From contig JAINUW010000495.1 of NCBI GenBank assembly GCA_020205615.1, forward strand, positions 185,168 to 249,167: a stretch of 64,000 nucleotides of DNA. The letters are read 5' to 3'. The notes beneath the pieces are model-generated. The model had not been told where the DNA came from, ran no database searches, and saw nothing but the letters and a program-made list of their open reading frames with translations. Source of the stretch: Panax quinquefolius (lineage: Eukaryota; Streptophyta; Magnoliopsida; Apiales; Araliaceae). How positions within the stretch are numbered: the stretch's first letter is position 1; each line of letters opens with the position of its first letter. Shown here piece after piece: positions 33,388-45,134 of the stretch. The position numbers and the translations under genes are program-made.

Positions 33388-34279
33388 GAGTAGGACTATG
33401 AAATGCATGGCCATGCTCAAATAGTGATTTGTTTCATATAGTCTACTCATTGATCAAGAAAACTCAAATTAAATTATGAAGAGTATGACACATTCCATGA
33501 CTCGAGTTTAATCTAGGATATTAAGGTTAAAAAGATTAAATTACATTAAAACATTGGTCACGAAAAGGTTGCATCGAATCATTGATCTTATTATTACTTG
33601 GGTAGCAGTGATGAATTACTAGATACCGCTCACTGTTTATAATTTTATAATATGATTTTAAAATTATTGCCAGCGTAATAATAACCTATAGGGTCACACA
33701 CATAGAACGTTATTAAAAAGGAATTAATTTAAATTTTAAGGATTTAAATATATCAATATGATTGATAATATTTAAATCATGAATTTAACTTAAAAGGATT
33801 ATATATATATATAGATTAATTAAGTAAGACTTAATTAAGATATAATATATATATATATATATATATATAAATTCAGATTTTATTTTAATTAGATTAGGGT
33901 TTTGATTAATTTCAATTTATTGCTAGATATATGATATATCAGCGTTTTAGGGAAGTTAATCATAACCAAAAACCCTAGCCGCTCTTAGAGAAAGACTAGA
34001 GAAATATTTCGAAAATCCTAATCCTTGGTGGCTAGTACCGTAGTTCTATTCACTGCAGATCGTGCGACGATTCACGGGGCATTCGTGTGGATACCGTAGA
34101 AGCATGGTTCTGATTGGATTGTGTGAGGGATTCGAAGCCATTTCAGAACTCTTTCATAATCGGTATAATATCTAAACGGCTAAATTAATTTCTATTTCGC
34201 ATAGATCCTATTTTTGGGTTTCGGAAATTAGTTTGATTATTTTATATTTCCGCTGCATTTTTATGCTGAAATCCCTACA
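33388..34279 (+). repeat. Ty1/copia-type solo LTR, right part
   Basis: Resumes after the GAGTA duplication of Gypsy-2 and ends ATTTCCGCTGCATTTTTATG...CCTACA at 34279, a typical copia LTR end. With the left part it totals about 1.5 kb. An AT-rich segment carries a perfect 10-bp palindrome arm pair at 33816-33838 flanked by (AT)n runs. Confidence 0.75.
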
Positions 34280-34570
34280 ATATTTGGAAGACATCACTGC
34301 TATGTGCAGTGGTTTGCAATGACCCTTCCCTTTGCAAGGTATGTCATCATCGGTGAAAGTTATTACATTGCTATTGAAGATGTGATCCACCAGATGATGA
34401 AACTTTTCTACATCTACTGTCTTTAAGTGGGCTTCTTCCAATATCTACAGTAAGACCTTTCGATGATCTTCTAAATTGAATACCAAGTCTAGAATAGATA
34501 TCTATTGAGGTGCTTCTTTCAAGGTTTTCACCACCTTGGCTTCATTACATCCCATCTGGCGGAGGAATCC
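34280..34570 (-). pseudogene. Tat-I protease N-terminal part, displaced
   Basis: The minus strand reads GFLRQMGCNEAKVVKTLKEA, PQ, stop, ISILDLVFNLEDHRKVLL, then EEAHLKTVDVEKFHHLVDHI, FTDDDIPCKGKGHCKPLHIA, VMSSKY, and ends at the copia LTR. It continues at 20196 with VVGGVIIYGGSS. This order is the known pre-protease and protease start of Tat elements ('..L...HR..L...L..a.V....' then 'iiFtDdELP..G..HnkaLhI.v'). Joining the pieces shows that the copia LTR entered this one element. Confidence 0.85.
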
Positions 34571-34782
34571 TATATCATTGCATAGCTCTGAGAAAGTGCT
34601 TTCTGGAATGGTATGACACGCTTCCATCGGACTCCCAGATTGAAAGTTAAAAAAGTTCGAACGAATAGCGCGTTATCCGAGTGCACATACTTTGAGACGG
34701 TGGGACCCACATTGCCCGGGTCACCCCGGGCAGCCGTACGTACAGTTGTTGCTACTACAGGTACACCTGTGGCTCCCCCTTC

Positions 34783-34790
34783 TATAAATA
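34783..34790 (+). promoter_or_regulatory. TATA box, Tat-II 5' LTR
   Basis: CCCTTCTATAAATAGAGGGC. The 3' LTR equivalent has lost one A. Confidence 0.65.
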
Positions 34791-34847
34791 GAGGGCTTGG
34801 GTTGGCCATTTTAGGAAGAGAAATGGCGAGGAAGCCCTGTCCAATTT

Positions 34848-35094
34848 GCTCTGTACACACTATAAACTGAGTGTTTTCTCATTTTAAACACTTGTGAGCT
34901 TATATTCAGTCATATTTGTACTGGTGGGAACCGAGTTTTCATCCATTTAAAGTTATTGAAGTCTTCTTTGGCAGTCCACTATAAGCCTTCTTACACTTCT
35001 TAAAGCTTTTTTCCACTACTGTGCACACACTATTCTTCACGTTAAGAGTCGTGTATGGTGTGTATGCCTGGATTTCAGTTTGTGGCTTTTTATT

Positions 35095-35138
<44 letters not shown>

Positions 35139-35357
35139 TAACATTATCAAGTTATACCTCTATTGAGCCTGGACTCATGTCCGGAGCGTTTATTTGTTGT
35201 TGTATATATATATACTTATATATGAACTATTGTCGAACTCTGTTTGATGAGCCTGGATTTTATATCCAGAGCGTTTACTGATTTTATATATATATAGCGA
35301 TAAATCGCTGAAATTATAAACCGAGCCGGGATCGATATATATCCTGTGCGTTTGCCA

Positions 35358-35390
<33 letters not shown>

Positions 35391-35744
35391 TTTACATTTC
35401 TTTCAGGTCTGGAGTTTACTTCGTGACTTTTTACTGCTTTCTTTACATTTCGTCCCACCTGGAGTTTACTTCGTGGAGGTTGATCGTCTTTGCTCTGTAC
35501 ACACTATAAACTTAGTGCTTTCTCATTTTAAACACTTGTGATCTTATATTCAGTCATATTTGTACCGGTGGGAACCGATTTTTCATCAATTTAAAGTTAT
35601 TGAAGTCTTCTTTGGCAGTCCATTGTAAGCCTTGTTACACTTCTTAAAGCCTTTCACCACTACTAGGCACACACTGTTCTTCACATTGAGAGTCGTGTAG
35701 GGTGTGTATGCCCGGACTTCGGTCCGTTGATTTTTATTTCTTTT

Positions 35745-35791
<47 letters not shown>

Positions 35792-35852
35792 AAGTAAATA
35801 AGCTTCAGGATGTGAGTCGTGCTCAATCTAAGCACAACTCGATAATGTTAGT

Positions 35853-35919
<67 letters not shown>

Positions 35920-36135
35920 TTGTTGTCGAACTCTGTTTAATGAGCCTGGATTTTACATCCAGAGCGTTTACTGCTTTTCTATATATATATATATATAGCG
36001 ACAAATTGCTGAAATGATAAACCGAGTCGGGATCGATAGTGTGCGTTTACCACTTATATGTATGTATATATATATATATATATATATATTTTACATTTTT
36101 GTCAGGTTTGGAGTTTACTTCGTGGCGGTTGATCA
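34848..36135 (+). repeat. About 644-bp tandem duplication inside the Tat-II 5' LTR
   Basis: Both units begin GCTCTGTACACACTATAAAC (34848 and 35492), continue through CACTTGTGA(G/T)CTTATATTC and GAGAGTCGTGTA(T/G)GGTGTG, and end in the TTTACTTCGTGG(A/C)GGTTGAT region. The 3' LTR has the block once (from about 55006). Confidence 0.8.
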
Positions 36136-36198
36136 TCTTTACTGCTTTATTTACTTTTCGTCCCGCCTGGAGTTTACTTCGTGATGGTTGATCATATC

Positions 36199-36245
<47 letters not shown>
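35100..36245. repeat. (TA)n microsatellite cluster in the Tat-II 5' LTR
   Basis: Separate TA runs near 35100-35134, 35359-35390, 35748-35788, 35857-35918, 36066-36090 and 36210-36243, the last preceded by (CA)n. The 3' LTR has shorter counterparts (55257-55275, 55590-55625). Confidence 0.85.
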
Positions 36246-37140
36246 CTTTTATATATTTACATTTCCAATCCCCCATAGAGGTGCTCCGTGGTGGTTGATC
36301 ATGTCTATATATATATTTACAGCTTTTATATATATAACAGCTTACAACTTTTCATATTAACTGCGACATCATGTGAGCCTAGGAATCATGTGATCACATA
36401 TTCAGTCTACTGAATCTAGATTTGGTTCCCGGGATGGACATTTTCAGTTGAAAGCAGTTTGTAAATTATTCACTGTGTTTGAATTTCCTTAGATGGTTTT
36501 CATGCCCATGAGGAGTTCGGCACTGCTTCGTACATTATTTTCTCAAAGATTCTTCGCATCTCGAAAATAAAAGCAATCAAGCTGAACACATAATAAAATG
36601 GAAGTATCAAATGCCTCAATTACTATTGAGCATAAAGGTTTGAAAAACCTCTTTTACAAAACATCACTGCTATATCTTGTTTACAACTGAATTTTTATAT
36701 AAATTCAAACCCTTTGTATATACGTGTGAACGAGGCATATCACTACTTCCAGATAATTTCACATTGACCCACACACACACACACACACACACACAATCAT
36801 ATAACAGTTTAATTGAAAAGTGTCGGTCACCGTGGTAACACGGATGTCGGGGGGTGCGTAACACCTTCCCTCCGCATAAGCAAGTCCCTGGACCCTAACG
36901 AATCTTGGTTTCACAGACCAGTTTAGCGGTGTTACGCCACGTGGTCAATGTGCAAACCTTTTTTTCGTTGCGTTGGTGCAACATTTTAAAAACACCAACT
37001 GACGATTCTTACAGTCCAATCATCGACATATACATGTCGGACCTTTTCAAAACTTATTTTTTCAAACAAATCTCACCTAACATGAGAACACCAAAAGACA
37101 AGAATAGAAAAGGGATAATAAAAATCCTGACGTCGAGAGG

Positions 37141-37159
37141 TGGCAACTTTGCTGGGGAC
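37141..37159 (+). promoter_or_regulatory. Primer binding site, Tat-II
   Basis: TGGCAACTTTGCTGGGGAC follows the LTR end by two bases. It resembles TGGCGACTCCGCTGGGGA, the usual primer-site context of Tat/Ogre elements. Confidence 0.75.
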
Positions 37160-37534
37160 ATCCAGTAAGAGGGCTTAAGTCGCTACTACAAACTTTTCAA
37201 AACTGTTATATTCTTGCGTGTGGGTGTTGCATTTACATTTTGATGAATGTGTACAAATGCATTTACTTACTACACTTAATGCTTTACACAATATTTGCAT
37301 ATGGTATTAGTGCTTCGCACATGTCATCATTCTCATAATGGTGAGACACGTTGAATGTGAATGTATGTTGTTTGGTTCCTCCACCAGGAGGTTATCCTGT
37401 CGGTGTTTGATTAGTGGACTCGTAGGGAGACTAATTCCAACGAGGCTCAAGAAAGACACCACCATCAGATTTGTTCCAGTTGAAAGACCGGATTAACTTC
37501 CCATCAAGTAAATTGCGATGATCTAGGAACGTTC
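37160..37534 (+). other. Tat-II leader
   Basis: No coding motif. Lies between primer site and the gag-like frame, as expected of an untranslated leader. Confidence 0.5.
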
Positions 37535-38380
37535 ATGCCAAAAAGCTGTGAGAGTAAACCTAAGATAGGTGATTCTCTTGAAAATGTATTGGCAATATTA
37601 ATTGATCACAAAAAAATTATCGAACTGATTCCACCTCTAGAACTAGGGAGCAAAAGATACAATCCAAGCCAGAGATGTGCTTACCACTCAGGGTCTCTAG
37701 GACACGATACACACGATTGTTGGTCCTTAAAACATAAGATTCAAAATCTGATCGAAAGTGGCAGTATTGTGATCCAACGACCTGACCAACAAAATGTCAA
37801 CACCAACCTTCCATTGTAGCATGATATGGAGGAAGTAAACATGATCGGGTCAGGAAGCGCTGAAATGTATCCAAATCATAAGTACATATGAAGGATAGAG
37901 GAATACCCCCAAAGGCACAAAACAAATGTCCTAGAGTGGGAAAACTCAGAGGAGAATATGATAGTAAAGCAAAAATTAGAAACGATCCATGATCAAGTAA
38001 ATATGCTAGCTAAGTTGATAGTGCGCCAACGTCAGGAAACAAGGCAAATTTTCATTCAACTATCAGAAAGCCAAGAGAAAAAAGAGGTTAACCATAATGC
38101 AAACCCATATCTCTCCGTGGATGAGCCGACTAAATAAAGAAGATCAAAAAGAAGCGGTGAAAGGAAAAGAAAAGGGGGATGATAAATTTGCTAGAAGATC
38201 TCGCCAGTGGAAAAATTGCTCTGGGAACTCGAATTCTCAAAGAAGAAAGATCAAACAACCTCCACAAGAGCCCAAAAATTCACCCCTCTAAACAAATCAA
38301 ATGAAGAAATGCTACACTTTCTGATAAGCAAATGAAGGATTACTGAGTTGCTGCCTCCTATAAATCCCAAGATAAAGAGT
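37535..38380 (+). pseudogene. Tat-II gag-like segment 1
   Basis: MPKSCESKPKIGDSLENVLA, then IIELIPPLELGSKRYNPSQR and the knuckle CAYHSGSLGHDTHDCWSLKH with KIQNLIESGSIV. After a stop at 37817 the same frame runs HDMEEVNMIGSGSAEMYPNH, stop, and a helical, basic stretch (QVNMLAKLIVRQRQETRQIF). The knuckle keeps its Cys and His residues, unlike the Tat-I copy. The large N-terminal gag core is absent, so this is a deleted gag. Confidence 0.75.
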
Positions 38381-38760
38381 TATGATTCCACCAAGATGTG
38401 TCTCTACCATTCTAACTCACTTGGAAATACAACTGAGGAATGTTGGTCTTTGCGACATAAAATCTAGGATCTCATTAAAAATGGAGAACTAGAGATAGAA
38501 TTCCCCATGACCAAGAAAGGTGAAAAGGAAATAAAAAGCTTAAGAGGTCCACTCGAGACAGACAATTCAAAGGAGGTGAAGGCTATGAGCACCAATCCTG
38601 GCAGAACACAAGATGGACTGATCCTAATGCAGGGAATGACAGAGGAGAGGAAGGAATCCCCTAGGGAAATTCCTCTACCAACATCAAACATCCTGTGGTC
38701 CAAAGATAGAAACCACGTTCCTAATTTTATAACCTTGTATGATGCGAGGAAATACTAATC
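38380..38760 (+). pseudogene. Tat-II gag-like segment 2 (second knuckle)
   Basis: STKMCLYHSNSLGNTTEECW, SLRHKI, stop, DLIKNGELEIEF, then a basic and acidic tail MTKKGEKEIKSLRGP... RNHVPNFITLYDARKY ending at 38756. The layout mirrors segment 1, with C..H..C spacing kept but the GH(D) replaced by GN. It may be a second gag fragment brought in by recombination or an internal duplication. Confidence 0.65.
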
Positions 38761-39278
38761 CTTTCCAAGGAAGAAAAAGCAAAAAGGAAAGTTCCTTGCA
38801 AGAAATGCGATATGCAGTTCGAGGGAGACTTCATGGTTGAATCCTCTCAAGCCCAAGAAAAGGTGAAGGAACATATGAAGGAAAAGGTGGTGAGGTTATC
38901 GGGGAAACCAACCCATCAAAGAATTAGGAGTTTATACCTTTTGTGATGGTTCCAGATCAAGCGTCCGTGAGGAATGTCTTTGAATCGGGAAGCGATCAAG
39001 TTATGGCCATAAGTGAAGATATTCAGAATCAATAGGTAACCTCTATCGCGAGCCTTGAAGGCAACATAACCACTGACAACTAGACTATCAACCCTCAGCT
39101 AGCCAAAAAGGTGTAAATCCAGAAGATAGAGTTGTGAGTTCCAAGAGATGTTGGGACGGTATCACTTTCTTCGTAGTATGCCTTTTATTTTCCATGCATG
39201 TAAATATTAAAAAAACAAAAAATAAAAACAAAAACAAAAAAAAAAACAAAGAAAAAAAAAAAAAAAGAAACAAAAAAA

Positions 39279-39315
<37 letters not shown>

Positions 39316-39360
39316 GAAAAAAAGAAAAAAGAAAAATTAAAAATCAAATCAGTCAGGTTT
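38761..39360 (+). other. Tat-II interior, broken reading frames and poly-A/(AAT)n tract
   Basis: 38761-39170 holds short stop-broken frames with no pol motif. 39205-39345 is a low-complexity A-rich tract with an (AAT)n core at about 39280-39312. Confidence 0.6.
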
Positions 39361-41040
39361 CAGCTCATCAAGCCAGAACTATGAAAGACTTGATCTCCTC
39401 TCATCAATGGGAGTACGTAGGCAACCATTTATGGTGCGGTCAAACTAAACAAAAACCCAAAAACCCCAAACAAACACTTCTCAAACCGTTTATCTTATCA
39501 AGCAGGAACTACGCAGACCTGATCTCCCACATACACAGTAGTACGTAGGCAGCCATTAGTGGTATAGTCTGACACTCAAATGAACAACCCTCTAAGTCAG
39601 CGACCCATGTCGAGAAGACCCAACAACACTTCAATGTTATTCCATCAAATCTGGCACAAATCCAAGAAAGGAAGAAATAACGATACGCCAAGACAACCAG
39701 CAGCGAGGACCTTCAAAGAGCTTACACCCTCAATCACAGGTCTTCATCAAATCAGAAGAAAACCATCAAAGCAGATTGCGGGAACAAGTCAGTAACAATG
39801 ATTGAGGGCATCAAAGCCCAAATCCACTACCTATTCACCATTTTGTACAAAGATAAAACCCTCTTACGATCTCGGCATCTTATCATCCCATCTGTCAAAA
39901 TAACTATCCTAGACAACGAGCAAGGATGGAGCAATTTCAAAATTGGAGACAACCCGATATTGGGACCCTTACAACAAGACTGGGGCAATCTTAGAAACAG
40001 TGACAACTCAACACTCGAGCATTTATCAACCATCATAAAGAGGAAAATGTACCAACAAAGACCATCGCGATGTTACATCATCAACTGAGCTTCCCTCACT
40101 TCATCTCACTGGCGATTTGGTATGATCATTTGGTCTTTTCCCAATCATACTGCTCTCAGAATTAATAATCCACATGTGAGAATATTACTCACTCGCGACT
40201 TGGTCAACATAAAGAGTTTCTCATATGAATCCACGGCAACAACATACGAAAGGACTGAGGCATTTTCCAATTCCAGGAAAGGGAAGGAGTTTAAGGCTGG
40301 ATTAAGCCTCTCATTAAAAGAAAGGGGAGAATTCTTAGAAGAAATCATGGCGACATTAACTTGCCTCTACAAAGGAAGGGAAAAATTCTAAAAAAAGTCC
40401 TTAACTCAAAAGCATAAGAGCAATAACAAAAGGTCTAGCGAATGAAATCCTCATCATCAAATATGTTAATATGCGTCAAGTTCTCATAATTTGAGGCCTC
40501 TACACCAAAGTTCAAATATGGGCAGCGAAAGAATGAGCTGCACCCTCCAAGGATGTCAGTGGCATTCAGGTCATTAGTTTAGCCGGATTGTGAATCAAAC
40601 GCTCAAAGAAATGGGGAACAAGCACCCAACAACGAAAGGAAACTCTAAATCATTTCAAAAATGGTGAGCAAAGGTATCGGAAGATTTGATATTCTAAACC
40701 ATTGACATCAATTCACCATAACATCAAGACAATTTAGCGATAAAAGCTTTGTATACCACCATTTGAGTGGGAATGAAAACAGTTTGGCGATGTCAACGTA
40801 TTCAATTACCAGTAGGGTAGAATCCGTTATCAAACTACCATCAGGGTAGGCACCATTGTAAACTGCCAGTGTATGCATCGGGAAGGTTTGGTGATTTCAG
40901 AACATCATCCTCAGTAGAGATGTAGAAAATATCTCAATTTCTCTTCATCAAATAGGCATCGACAACACCGACAAAAAGCCAAACCGTTGTAGTTAACCCC
41001 AACATTGGAATCAATAATAATCGGTAAAGGTAAAGCGATT
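39361..41040 (+). other. Tat-II 3' region
   Basis: Two related blocks, 39361-39440 and 39485-39560, share TCA(T)CAAGC(C/A)(G/A)GAACTA, GACTTGATCTCC-like and GTACGTAGGCA(A/G)CCATT. Such 'GAACTACGTAGGC' blocks typically precede the 3' LTR of Tat/Ogre elements. Two further imperfect blocks with CTACCA(T/G)(C)AGGGTAG lie near 40810-40870. Open frames at 39798-40088 and 40122-40391 have no recognised motif. Confidence 0.6.
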
Positions 41041-41043
41041 TAC

Positions 41044-41265
41044 GAAAACATTTTAACATTTATTATAACATTCATTACATTGTGATTTGTGATATGCGAA
41101 ATGCGATGTGCGAAGTGCAATTTGAGATATGCGAAATGAGATGTGCGAGCTGCGAAGTGCGATTGGCCAAATGCGAAAAGCGATGTGCGAAGTACGAAAT
41201 GCGATTTGCAAACTGTGATTTATGAAAACATTTTAACATTCATCATGACATTCATTACATTGCGA
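41044..41265 (+). repeat. Short 'ATGCGAA' tandem array between direct repeats
   Basis: 41085-41220 is built of 8-9-nt steps (ATGCGAAATGCGATGTGCGA). It is bounded by two copies of GAAAACATTTTAACATT(T/C)AT(T/C)AT(A/G)ACATTCATTACATT at 41044-41082 and 41225-41263. Confidence 0.85.
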
Positions 41266-41308
41266 TTTGCATCATTAAAAATACCTTGTCATATTTCAAG
41301 TGTCTAGT

Positions 41309-44300
41309 TGTAAAAACCCAAAACCCTAATAAGACTCGTAAGTGTAAAATCCCATTATATAAAAAAATTTCTTTGTTCTGAATGTGTTGTGTTAATATAT
41401 ACTTGGTTTTACAAATTTGACAAAATAAATTTTTGTCCGAAAAATGTTGTGCTTGACACCTCGTGCTTAATTTTTTTTTCTATATTCGGTCATTTTGGTA
41501 AAATTATTTTGACATGTTGCTTTATCGTGCTTACCTTACATCGACAAAATGCTTTTGTCCGCTTATTACGATTAGCAAGAAATTTTGGTTAACAATCCTA
41601 GATTAACAAACTCTAACCCTAATTAGCTTATCTTAACACCTAATCATGCTTAGTAAACTTCAATTAGGAACTAATTAAGATTAATTAACATTCATAATCA
41701 TTAGAAACAAAACCCTAATCAAGATTAGTGAAGATTTAAACCTAATTAAGCTACTAATTTGATTAACTAGCTCATAAGTAGGTTGGGAGTCACCATTTCA
41801 AGTTCCAAAACATCACATGACATGCTTCCAAACTCCCAAGCAGTAGAAGAGTCACAAATCAGATCTTTCTTAAGGTAAGTAGGTGGAAAAATAACCAAAA
41901 AGCCAAGTTGAAGAATTCTATAAATAGGAACCTTAGGGCTGAGCAAACTCACGAATTATCAAAGCCTAGATACACTTATAAACCTACCAAATAAAGCCTA
42001 GGTGATAGCAACAACAAAATCAGAAGCTAGAATCACAAATTGCTCAAGAAAAGGTGCAAACCCTAGTTCATAAATTGCACTTTGATCTTATGTTAGATTT
42101 GTTGTTTAGCTATTTAGAATTATGTATTAGGATGTTAAAAAGTATGTTAGATTGCTAGAACACATTTTCATAACATCTAGATGACTTAATTAAGTGTTTT
42201 ATGAAATCTAGAAATTTTGTAAAACTTGGTCTGACAGCCGAATGTCAGGGCTTATAGATTCGTGTGTGTTTATGTTTTGGTCTGTTAATTGATTGGTATT
42301 TGTAGCCTGTTAGTAGGTCTTTAATTTGAAAAAAAACAGGTTCAGTTAAACCGTAGATTTCAAGTTATAAGCAGTTAAAGTGGGTTGACCGTTCACGGAT
42401 GTGGGTTTTCTGGGTTGCCCAGAAAACTCAAGAACAGTCGAACCGGCTACTTTGACCAACCAGTTTAATCATCTTCTGTTTGTTAATTGTTTAAGTTTTT
42501 GTTATAGATTAGTACCCTGTTATACATACTACATATCTATGATCTTTAATTGAACAAACAACGTATAGGTTTACTGGAATTATTGGTCAAAATCAGATTA
42601 ACTAAAGCGTGACCGAAGTTTTTCGGGTTTTCGTAAAATGAAGAACATGAAGAACATCATCTAGTTGTACTTTGACCAGCCAATTTAGAGACCATAGAGT
42701 TATGAACTGTTCCTGATAATGTTATATATATATGTACCCTGACATATATACTACATATTACAACAAGCAAAATACACATCTAATACACAGAATTGAAGAT
42801 ATTTAAGCCACAAAATCGTTGATCGACCATGACTTCTGTTCTGGGTTACCCAGAAACCCAAGAACAACTCTGACAATGACTTTGAGCTTCTATAACTTCT
42901 TGTTATGTGTAAGTTAAAATCTATGTTTTGTTTCATGTTGTACTATTGTATGAGTACTACAACATCAATGCTTGACCAAACTGAAAATCATTACCGGTAT
43001 TTAGTTATTTAATGGTCAAAGTGATCACTCGACCAAGACCAAATCATTTGCTTGTAAACTCAAGAACACCTCTAACGACACTTTTACATCCTTTGTAGGG
43101 CTTTAGCGACAGACATAAATTATTTTCTTTAAAAATAAATTATAAAAAAATTAGAAATAGTTAATAAATAAATATAAATAATTATAAAAGCAGTTTTAAA
43201 AATTATATTAAATTATTATAAATAAATTACGATATTTTTACATAAATTTAATAATTATTTTATATTATTTTAATATTATTAATAATTAACTTATTAATAA
43301 AGAAATTAGAATAATTATTTATAAATACTAAATAATCATGGAAAAATATTATTAATGATATAAAAATTATAATAAATGAATATAAATTATTTAATAATAA
43401 TAATCAATGTTTTTGTAAAATTTTAGGTAAATATTAGTTACTTATAAATAGAAATAGATGATTTAAAACTCATTTAATCGGATAAATAAATATTTTAAAT
43501 ATTTTAAAATTTATTATAATGGATAAATAAATGTTAAAAATAAAATTTAGTCCATATAACAAAGGTATTAAATACTAAACCCTATTAAATCTAACCCGAT
43601 ATTATATAAATGTTATAATTGGATATTGTTATCAATATTAACGTCTTAGATTTATATATATGAATATCGTGAAAGTACTTATTAACGTTTGAATAGCATA
43701 ACTTGGTGATCTACGCTCGTGTAAGTTCTCTATCTTAAATCTCTTATAAAGCAAATTTCTTAAACACGCTTATAGTTTGACAAGATTTTTTTTATCTTGA
43801 TATGTTGTTGATATAATATCCTATACCTATAATTGAATTACCTTATTATTGAAAAGTTATTGCTATAGTTCCAAAGATAACTAAGAAATGAATTGTTTAT
43901 CCATATGATATTGTTTATTGAGCATAAAGCTGTTGAGTCAAACCAAATTGTTTTGGTAAGACAATCTTATCTTGAGGTTGAGTATCCCGTAATGGAGCGA
44001 AGTTTAGTCAATTCATATATTGTGATAATTTTAGTGTATCTCTCGAACCTTTGTTGGTGATATCATACTCTAGGATGTTGAATAGGTGATCCCCTATCTC
44101 ACATCGAACAAAATTTCTAAGTCTTTATGATTGATGAAATAAGAAAAATTCGTAAAATGGTTGAAATTAGAAAATCCAAAAATGGTAACAACTATCGGTT
44201 GAAATTTAAATTGTTATATTTCTTCAAATCCTATATTGTTATAAATACACAACTTGCTGAGCATGTCATAGCTCACCCTTGCAAATTATTCCCTTTATAG

Positions 44301-44974
44301 TTTTAGATTGTAATCCTGGAACTTTTGGAGTAGATAAAGGGAAGCGTCCCTACATAGATTAGATTATATTCATATTTTTTTGAATACCTTGTAATAAGAA
44401 CTTGTTATGAGAATCATGTAATCGAATCTTAATATTATGATATATATAACATCTTTTATTTCCGCAACAGTGTGTTCTTACATATATAGATGTAAAATTA
44501 GACTTCTTCGAGTCTAGTTGAGATCCTTGGGAACTATTTAGTTGAGTGAGGGTATTAATAGCATGGACTGTTCATGTTGTTATTAATACTCTAGATTTCA
44601 GATAAGTAGTTACTATCGATACAATAGTATAAATTCGCTGGCTTAAACTATACATCTGGGTGAGGTAATTATTAATATGGAATTTATTCGTGTTATTCTT
44701 GATACTCTAAATTTCGGATTGATAGACTCTAGTCACAGATACAGTTCATATATTCAAGTGAGGGTATCCAAACACAGTAATAGTTCTCTTGAGAAATACC
44801 AATTGTTATGGGATACTGTGAATCTTGAATCTTTGAGAATCGTATCTGATAGTCCCTCTATTTAATGTAGTCTTATAATCAGATACCATGGGTGTATAGA
44901 TTTAAAAGTATTATGTTGATTTTTTGTAAACACCATATCAGATACTGTGGGAGTATAGATATGGGAGCGTTACA
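41309..44974 (+). repeat. Gypsy-3 5' LTR
   Basis: 3,666 bp. Features in order: several AACCCTAA-type motifs (41320-41720), TATA box at 41919, a very AT-rich block (43115-43680), stem-loop units near 44545-44730, and the ending GGGAGCGTTACA. It lacks a segment of about 50 bp found near 50660-50710 in the 3' copy. Confidence 0.92.
41919..41926 (+). promoter_or_regulatory. TATA box, Gypsy-3 5' LTR
   Basis: AATTCTATAAATAGGAACC. The start of transcription would be expected shortly after, leaving most of the LTR as R and U5. Confidence 0.65.
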
Positions 44975-44976
44975 AT

Positions 44977-44990
44977 TTTGGTATCAAAAC
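44977..44990 (+). promoter_or_regulatory. Primer binding site, Gypsy-3
   Basis: TTTGGTATCAAAAC just after the LTR end, initiator-methionine tRNA type with small mismatches. Confidence 0.75.
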
Positions 44991-45134
44991 TTAAAGCTAT
45001 AGATATAAGGATGAGAAATCTTAGTATATAGTCTTCGAGTCCGTAAAAATTTTAAAAGTACATATAAAATATAACATTAAAATTATTATGTTGTGTAAAT
45101 TTCTATACAGTATTAAAGGAGTTTTCTTTTATAG

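Larger units (their letters stand above)
34571..37138 (+). repeat. Tat-II 5' LTR
   Basis: About 2.57 kb, ending ATCCTGACGTCGAGA against ATCCTGAAGTCGACA in the 3' copy. It is longer than the 3' copy because of an internal tandem duplication of about 640 bp. It carries many (TA)n runs between 35100 and 36245 and a (CA)n run at about 36771-36795. Confidence 0.75.

Noticed and set aside
35021..35458. Open frames with YIYIYI runs (also near 21654-21938, 31629-31844 and 55508-55711)
   Set aside because: They are translations of (TA)n microsatellites in LTRs.
41590..41720. Interstitial telomere from AACCCTAA motifs
   Set aside because: Motifs are dispersed, not tandem, and recur at the same places in both LTRs of Gypsy-3.
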